Shown: positions 59,601-64,000 of the stretch, one piece after another
Layout: each line of letters starts with the position of its first letter
How positions within the stretch are numbered: position 1 is the stretch's first letter
Source: Cristatella mucedo
Taxonomy: Eukaryota; Bryozoa; Phylactolaemata; Cristatellidae
Length of the DNA stretch: 64,000 nucleotides
NCBI GenBank assembly: GCA_009760855.2
Contig: WPIO01000005.1
Coordinates: forward strand, 3,742,501-3,806,500
Direction of reading: 5' to 3'
The notes under the pieces: generated by a model
What the model saw: only the letters and a program-made list of their open reading frames with translations
What the model was told of the DNA's origin: nothing
Database searches by the model: none
Translations under genes and position numbers: made by a program

Positions 59601-59902
59601 CTGCTCGATGACTGTAGGTCTGCCAAATCTTGCTGCTCATGTCATGTACCCTGCTTATTTTTGCTTTAACAGCTCACTCCGTTACGGTTCGTCGATGTGG
59701 CGACTCTCGGGGCCCTACACTCAAGGAGCTGGTGAACCGGTGCTCGTCGACCATGACTGGAGATGGTGGCTTGAGTTTGTTGTGTGCCTGCTCTACCAAT
59801 AACTGTAACGATGCCAGCTATCACCTGGCAGCCAGGGCCCTTATCTATGGGGCTGCTGGTTTGGCGGTAGTCGGGGCAGCTGTAGCTGGAGCTTACCACT
59901 AA
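48841..59902 (+). CDS. Ly6/uPAR (LU, three-finger) GPI-anchored protein, three-exon gene (gene span)
   Basis: Predicted secreted, membrane-anchored three-finger protein of 151 residues. Exons 48841-48907, 55737-55895 and 59673-59902 join in frame through two phase-1 GT-AG introns, the arrangement typical of Ly6 genes. Residues 1-25 form a hydrophobic signal peptide. The mature part begins LVCYQC and carries ten cysteines (28, 31, 38, 48, 55, 84, 99, 113, 115, 120). It ends CACSTNNCN, the LU C-terminal signature. N42-M-T is a glycosylation sequon. Residues 127-149 are a hydrophobic tail without a basic cytoplasmic end, suggesting GPI attachment just after CND. Ligand and role cannot be told from sequence; LU proteins act as receptor modulators, junction components or channel partners. 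Confidence 0.88.
49851..50060 (-). mobile_element. LINE-A 3' end, antisense
   Basis: AATAATAATAATGATAATAA then CTCAAGTCTCTTTCTAGGCG and the 3' UTR ATGGTTAGGGGTTACGTG. It is interrupted at a 17-base C run. Confidence 0.88.
50079..50095. repeat. Poly-C run
   Basis: A 17-base C run that ends the LINE-A fragment on its left. Confidence 0.9.
50288..50445 (-). mobile_element. SINE-2, antisense
   Basis: AATTCATTTCTATAGCACTC, GCTTCACATATGCCACGGG, TTCGAGCCCACTACCTC, CTTAACCACTGGGCCAAACC. In LU intron 1. Confidence 0.85.
50475..50683 (+). mobile_element. LINE-A 3' end with expanded tail
   Basis: CAGCATGCTGACCCTATGC, AAGTACCTAGAAAGAGATT and TTATTATTATTATTAG. The tail has grown into about 12 TAG units (50,644-50,680). 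Confidence 0.85.
50644..50680. repeat. (TAG)n microsatellite
   Basis: Twelve TAG units expanded from a LINE-A (TTA)n tail. Confidence 0.95.
50925..51462 (-). mobile_element. LINE-A 3' fragment, antisense
   Basis: (TTA)n tail, 3' UTR, then minus-strand peptides LTFRSLHSMAPAYLSDILPH and SFGDRAFSSYAH, close to the copy at 8.6-9.1 kb. In LU intron 1. Confidence 0.9.
51559..51612 (+). repeat. Tandem duplication of 26 bases
   Basis: ACATCTCCGAGACCCTGGAC plus AGCAG occurs twice back to back. Confidence 0.7.
52560..53290 (-). mobile_element. LINE-A remnants, antisense, interrupted by SINE-2
   Basis: GTAAGCACATGAAGGACCA at 52.68-52.70 kb (3' UTR) and GAACGAACCTAAAAGTGAG at 53.23 kb (coding) are recognisable. 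A SINE-2 copy at 52.78-52.91 kb lies between. Confidence 0.5.
52778..52912 (-). mobile_element. SINE-2, antisense
   Basis: GGAATTCATTTGTATAGCC, CTCTATTCAGGTGCTTCAC, GAGCTCGAGCCCACGACC, CTTAACCACTGTGCCAAACC. Confidence 0.85.
53508..53690 (+). mobile_element. SINE-1, full length and well preserved
   Basis: A box TGGCACACTAGGTAAGG, B box GGGTTCGATTCCTG, then the unique body and the end CAAAAAGAGGCTGTCTAATC, AGCTAGGATTT, followed by a short ATT-rich tail. It is the best reference copy for the family. Confidence 0.9.
54770..55010 (-). mobile_element. LINE-A coding fragment, antisense
   Basis: Minus-strand VCHERYNCHIKPLPSDLHWL matches VCRERRSCHTAPILADLHWL. The preceding part matches the HAFVTSRLD segment (GTGTATGGGCCAATTTAG). 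Confidence 0.75.
55737..55895 (+). CDS. LU protein exon 2, first half of three-finger domain
   Basis: Acceptor TTTTTGTAG, donor GTAAGG, phase 1 on both sides. Reads FGLVCYQCSSRDSNCLG, then NMTTVVC, SDSDLC and TKATTYVGVP. The LxCYxC start, five cysteines and an N-glycosylation sequon identify the first half of an LU domain. Confidence 0.9.
56200..56315 (-). mobile_element. SINE-2-like, antisense, 3' part replaced by AT repeats
   Basis: (TA)n then GCCACGGCCCTCGAGCCC, AATTGCATTGACC-like GATGCATTGACCATGACC and CATAACCACCGGGTCATGC, the head of SINE-2 as in the 50.3-kb copy. Confidence 0.6.
56370..56980 (-). repeat. LTR-like dispersed repeat, copy 2
   Basis: CpG-rich block in LU intron 2, homologous to 2,985-3,540 (GTTAAACCTCTTTATAATAA, GGAGGGTCCTATACAC, CATAACTCGGCGAGACCGGG). 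On the minus strand TTATTATAAAGAGG is a poly-A-signal-like context. Internal identity is modest. Confidence 0.5.
56985..58320. other. LU intron 2, middle part, AT-rich, nothing recognised
   Basis: No motifs or repeats shared with the rest of the window. Confidence 0.5.
58325..58480 (-). mobile_element. SINE-1, antisense
   Basis: TTGTATAGCGACAGAAGAGC, GATCGCCCACCGCAGGGTTC, GAACCCACGACTTTGG reverse the family body and head. Confidence 0.85.
58605..58755 (+). mobile_element. SINE-1-like, diverged
   Basis: CCTAGCCAAGTGATTAGGC (A box), GGGATTGACCCCTG (B box), GCAAAGGCTTTTATGCTG body. Confidence 0.5.
59673..59902 (+). CDS. LU protein exon 3, C-terminal LU half and GPI signal
   Basis: Acceptor GCTTTAACAG. 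Reads HSVTVRRCGDSRG, LKELVNRC, SLLCACSTNNCND, then a hydrophobic run LIYGAAGLAVVGAAVAGAYH and a TAA stop. Cysteines 6-10 and the terminal CN motif complete the LU domain. The hydrophobic tail ends the protein. Confidence 0.9.
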
Positions 59903-61335
59903 CGATAGGCCTAGACAAGGTGTGCATCGTTTTTTCCTCTGCCCATGGCTGACCCCAGTTGTTCAAGGAGGCCCCTGTCTTTAGCAAACCAAGCAACCAC
60001 TTTCAATCGAGTTAATTTCTTTTTTTGCATCAAGATATGTAATGGGGAAAGCACACCGATCTGTAGTCATTTTTAGACTGTCGAAGCCCAAGCATTTCTC
60101 AGCTGCTTAAAATATGTAGTCCAACGGAATCATCTGACTTCTAGTTCAGCAGTTAGAATGTCAAATCTTAGCTTCTGCCAATTTTTTCTGTGTTCCGTCT
60201 GGCACCGAATTATCTTCTAGGTGTTGTGAAATTTTATCCCACAAAAGAGTGTCAGATAACTGTATAACAATAAATTTGGCTGGACAGAGTTTGAATCTTA
60301 CCGATTCTCTGGGTATTGCTGGCCAGATTTTTCCTTTGACCAGCACTCATTTTTTACTTAAGGGTTCCGGCTACCAGGTCTGAGCATCAACTAATCGCTC
60401 TCGACCACAGCAGGTTTTGAAAACATCTACACGTGACTACCCTTTACATGCATATCCTTACTCTTTCATACTGCTGGCATTACAACGTCGTGTGGAGAGC
60501 CAAGTAATATAAATGTTGGAATTACAGAAACAGCCAAACAAGGAAACAATTATGGAGCATCAGGATATGGCTGGTAGTTGGCAATATGTTGGATGCTGAG
60601 CAATGTGTTGTCACCTACTCGGTATGCAACTGTCAACTTATGTCTAGGAATAGCTTTTTTCTGAGGGCCAGCACCAACGACAGCACTGAGTCGGCAGCAC
60701 TAATGCTACTGTATCGAAAGAGAGCCACTCTAACTATTAAAAGAAGAACTGCATGATGACAAGACTTACGGTCTCAAAATATACCGCAATTCGACTGCGA
60801 ATGGATTTTGTTTAGGCGATTGAATAATGACTGAAAATGGCTCAGGCTTCCTGGCAGATTCGAAGCAAAATTTCAGCCCCCAAGCATTTCAATGGGCTTG
60901 ATGCTAACATGAGACAGTCTGTTAGCTTCTGCCAGATAAGTGTTAGGTCACTAAAATCCAAATGGCCACTTATTCGTGAGTGGGTTGTTCGAGAGAAACT
61001 GCCTTTTTCTGATCGTGGATGAGAACTTACTGTAGCAGCTTTGTGTCTGAGACCGTCTGGTCCAGTTAATCATGATTGCAGTCCACGCGATCTGACAAAT
61101 TGGGAATTGAGGTAGTAGTGGATGTTTTCGAATCCCTTAGCCGAACAACAAGGTTTTCGTTTGAATGAATTGCTATCAGATCCTAATGAAAGACTGTGCG
61201 TTTTTATGGTCGTAATCTATCAAATCCTGTTCCGGCAGCATAACCCTAGGTGATGACTTTGCAGTTACTCCAAAATCTTCACGTGATAGGCAGATTTGGA
61301 TTGCTGTAGCTTTTGACATTCACTTTGATGACCAT
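59903..61335. other. Downstream of the LU gene, nothing recognised
   Basis: A 61-codon frame at 60,837-61,022 (FCQISVRSLKSKWPLIREW) looks protein-like but I cannot place it. Confidence 0.4.
60269..60274 (+). promoter_or_regulatory. Possible polyadenylation signal of the LU gene
   Basis: AATAAA about 370 bases after the stop codon. It is the first AATAAA I noticed downstream; the hexamer is common in AT-rich sequence. Confidence 0.25.
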
Positions 61336-61339
61336 TAAC

Positions 61340-62138
61340 AACATCCAGTGTCTTTGATAGGAGCAGGAGAAGGGAGACTGGAAGAAGCTGGTCAAGTTCT
61401 CTTGGTCTAGCGCTGCTTTCTTAATTAGTGGCCTAACAACAGCCTTTTTTAAAGGTGCAGGGTCATGACCTGAGGCTAAGAACATATTTGTTATGTTATG
61501 CATGGAGCAGCAGATCTATGGATCGTAGAAGTAGAACAGTGGGAATAGGGTCTTCTAGTAGTCTTCTTTGACTGGGAGATGGATTTTAGGAGAAGGTCAA
61601 TCGTGGTCTCCTTAAATGTAGACATCGAAGTAATGCACAGAGGGAAGGAGTCCTGTGTCGATGTAATTGACGTGAATGAGTCCAGAGGGGATGATGCAAC
61701 CTTAGGATGAACTCTAGTCTGATCTATCTTGCTGACAAAGAATCTAGAGAAGTGATCGGCCAAGTCACCACAAGGATCACTAGGTTGGGAGTTGTGGAAC
61801 GAGCTGTGGCAGACCAAGTGAACTCTTATATACAGACCTCAAACCTAGCAATGAAGTTCAAGTCTGGGTTTAGAGCTAGTCACTCCACGGAGTCAGCATT
61901 GCTTAGGGTGTACACAAACATTTTCAGGAATGCAGACTTGGGCAAAATCTCTGCTTGTTCTGCTTGATCTTTTGGCAGCGTTCGATACTACTGATCACAA
62001 AATCATTCTTGAGCGCCTCTCACCTCGCCTGGGCATCACTTGCACTGCACTGCAATGGTTCAGGTCCTATCTCAGTGGGAGACTCTAGAGTATTGATGTG
62101 AGCGGACAAAGGTCATCCGAGGAACCACTGAAATATCT
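61340..62138. mobile_element. LINE-A copy with internal inversion
   Basis: The minus strand of 61,340-61,790 encodes linker and early reverse-transcriptase sequence (DLADHFSRFFVSKID, then APLKKAVVRPLIKK, then LLLSKTLD). The plus strand from 61,793 resumes at the next residues ([42 protein letters not shown]). The two halves are thus consecutive pieces of one element in opposite orientation, with the 5' piece inverted. The 3' half ends early, at 62,138. Confidence 0.85.
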
Positions 62139-62197
62139 CTCTTCCTCTCTCACTCTAATAACTAAATCTACACTAAGATGCATAAGAATGCTAGGAC

Positions 62198-62455
62198 TTT
62201 TTCTTCACTCATCAACTGCAAGTCTTGGCAGTTGGAAAGAAATTTACAAGATGCTGAATTTTTTGCTTGATAAGGCTGGGCGGTTTCAGTCCCCGGATAT
62301 TAATCGTGTCGCTGAACAGTTACTTTCCTTCGTCGATCAAGTTGGTCGTAGACGTGCCTGTGTAATGCCCACTTCAGCAAGCGAGATTCAGAGTATGTAT
62401 CCTTGTTTAAGAAAGTTTCCTCAAAGATGTGGGTACATTAAGTAAGTCTAGTATA
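62198..62455 (+). other. Unassigned open frame, possible exon
   Basis: Follows the broken end of the inverted LINE-A. Reads SWKEIYKMLNFLLDKAGRF, SPDINRVAEQLLSFVDQVG and IQSMYPCLRKFPQRCGYIK before a stop at 62,445. An acceptor-like TTGGCAG lies at 62,230. The composition is protein-like and not obviously LINE-A. I do not recognise it. Confidence 0.25.
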
Positions 62456-62859
62456 AAGAGTTTTTCATCAACCCAATATAAACTTTATTTTGTCGACTAA
62501 TACAAATCGGCTCAGCCAGTTTCAATTTTTTAATGCTTCACTGGATAAAGGAATTTTTGCAAAGCCTTTCAAATCTGCCGTCATTTAACTAAGACTTTAA
62601 AGGCCTCCATTGGATTTTTAAGATTTTAGCTAGTTATTGCCTACTTCAACCTTACTCCTTAGTCAAAGGTTTTCTCCATTTATGGTGCCGCTGAAGAAGG
62701 ATCTAGGTAGCAGGCATCAGCTATCAGCTTTACTTGTCGGTGAAACCACAGATACAGCTACGTCGATATGGATAAGCTTAACTCCTGTACTTTCACATTC
62801 GATCCTATATGTCAGCTAGATTTCCTTAAACTAAGTAATGATATAAATGAGCTTCATAC

Positions 62860-63445
62860 ATGACACCCTATACGTATGACTGAAATAGATATATCTCCGT
62901 CTGTAACTCCGCAAAGCCACAAAAACTACGTGAGTGTTACGCAGTGAGTTGTGTATAGCTCACTCACACCCTAAGCCGATTTTGGTAAAGATTTTGGTAC
63001 GCATTCGATAGCCAACAAGACTTCGTCTCACGAAACAAAGAGAAAATGGGAAGCATAGCAGAGTCAGGAGAGCAGTTGAGGTAGTGTAGCAATGAAGTAA
63101 CAGCTCAGGACCACTGGAAAGGATGACCCAAAGTCGTCAGCAGGAGAGTAGTTGTCTTTGCGTAAGAATCGTGAAAGCGAGTTCCACAGTCTAGGACCTG
63201 CAGAGCTAAAGCTTCAGTCGCTAACGATCTTTAAGCTGAGAAATGGAACAGCCAATTCATTGTCCATACAGTACATGAGGGCACGAGGAGGCTGGAACTG
63301 GTGCACAGTTCAGTTAGGTATGGAGGAGCCAAGCCGTGGCGGGCCTTGTGGGTCAGCATAATAACTTGGCTCTGTATCCGTTGCTCAACCGGCATCCATC
63401 CTAGCTCTTCAAGTAAAGGAGATACTTGCTCAAACCTCTAGAATG
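62860..63445 (-). mobile_element. LINE-B 3' portion, antisense
   Basis: Matches the 9.37-9.85 kb copy base for base over long blocks, for example GGACCTGCAGAGCTAAAGCT and GCTCAACCGGCATCCATCC. Frameshifts break the coding region. Confidence 0.9.
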
Positions 63446-63595
63446 TGCAAACTAGCCAAAGGTGTCTTTGCTCTCCCATCATGCGACCATGGTCGGGTGT
63501 TCGTAATCTTGGTGTTCACTCTGATATTGCTAGACATCTTGTAATTTATATTCAGTAGACCACTTATGTAATCATCGTGTTCGATCCCTTTCTAA

Positions 63596-63642
63596 GATTG
63601 GTAAAACTTACTGCAGTGAATATTGGTAAAACTTACTGCAGT
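63596..63642 (+). repeat. Tandem duplication of about 24 bases
   Basis: TGGTAAAACTTACTGCAGTG occurs twice, separated by AATAT. Confidence 0.75.
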
Positions 63643-63782
63643 GGCTAGTTATAGAACTAGCTCGCACCACTGTTCTCTATAGACTGTCAAGTTTTGTCCA
63701 GAATGGACAGAGCTGCTGAAAAAACTCAATTGCTGCTCAAAAAAATCAATTCCATGCATTGGTACTGAGTACTGCGTCTTGC

Positions 63783-63965
63783 TAGGTTAATCGTGGTGGC
63801 ACGCTTGGTAAGGCGCTTGCTTTCACGACCTCGGTCCCGAGGTCGTGGGTTTGATTCCAGCGGTGGGCAATCCATTATCACCGCTGCAAGCGATTGTGAT
63901 AGCCGTAAAGGCTCTTCTGTCGCTATACAAAAGAGGCTGTTTAATCAGCTAGGATTTCTTTATTT
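63783..63965 (+). mobile_element. SINE-1, well preserved
   Basis: TGGCACGCTTGGTAAGGCG, ACCTCGGTCCCGAGGTCG (anticodon-arm-like palindrome), GGGTTTGATTCCAG, AGGCTCTTCTGTCGC, CAGCTAGGATTTC. Confidence 0.9.
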
Positions 63966-64000
63966 AATTATTGCTACTGAATCCGAGAAATTCGATCGTG

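Overview
The window is eukaryotic and almost certainly from an animal, probably an invertebrate with a large, repeat-rich genome. Its protein-coding exons are small, bounded by GT/AG splice sites, and separated by introns of up to about 9 kb. More than half of the recognisable sequence is transposon debris. I see no operons, ribosome binding sites, CRISPR or phage genes. The phylum cannot be fixed from the sequence alone.

Two spliced genes can be read on the + strand. (1) A branched-chain amino acid aminotransferase (BCAT) runs from about 19.58 to 40.90 kb in eight coding exons. Reading frames join correctly at all seven introns and give about 365 residues, with the PLP lysine, the EVGTMN motif and the CXXC redox centre. 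The most N-terminal exon, or transit peptide, was not found. (2) A small Ly6/uPAR-type (LU, three-finger) GPI-anchored surface protein lies at 48.84-59.90 kb in three coding exons. All its introns are phase 1 and it has a 10-cysteine LU domain. Its first exon sits in a CpG-rich stretch that is probably its promoter. I see no functional link between the two genes.

Layout: 1-19.5 kb is upstream sequence packed with LINE, LTR and SINE fragments. It includes a solo LTR with a perfect 5-bp target-site duplication and a 3.3-kb block bounded by inverted C/G-run repeats. 19.6-40.9 kb is BCAT, whose introns hold a 299-bp (TG)n tract, two Tc1/mariner transposase fragments, a foldback element and several LINEs. 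41-48.6 kb is intergenic with LINE and SINE remnants. 48.6-59.9 kb is the LU gene. 60-64 kb holds more LINE and SINE sequence, including an internally inverted LINE.

Repeat families: LINE-A, an L2/CR1-type LINE with a (TTA)n tail, about 25 fragments; LINE-B, a second L2-like family with a tetranucleotide (ATAC)n-like tail, 4 fragments; LINE-C, one fragment; SINE-1, a tRNA-derived family ending in AGCTAGGATTT; SINE-2, a tRNA-derived family whose 3' tail resembles that of LINE-A; LTR-like repeats; and Tc1 fragments. The most informative points are the shared LINE-A/SINE-2 tail, a LINE-A sublineage whose copies share the same disabling mutations, the twin-priming-like inversion, and the block bounded by inverted C/G-run repeats.
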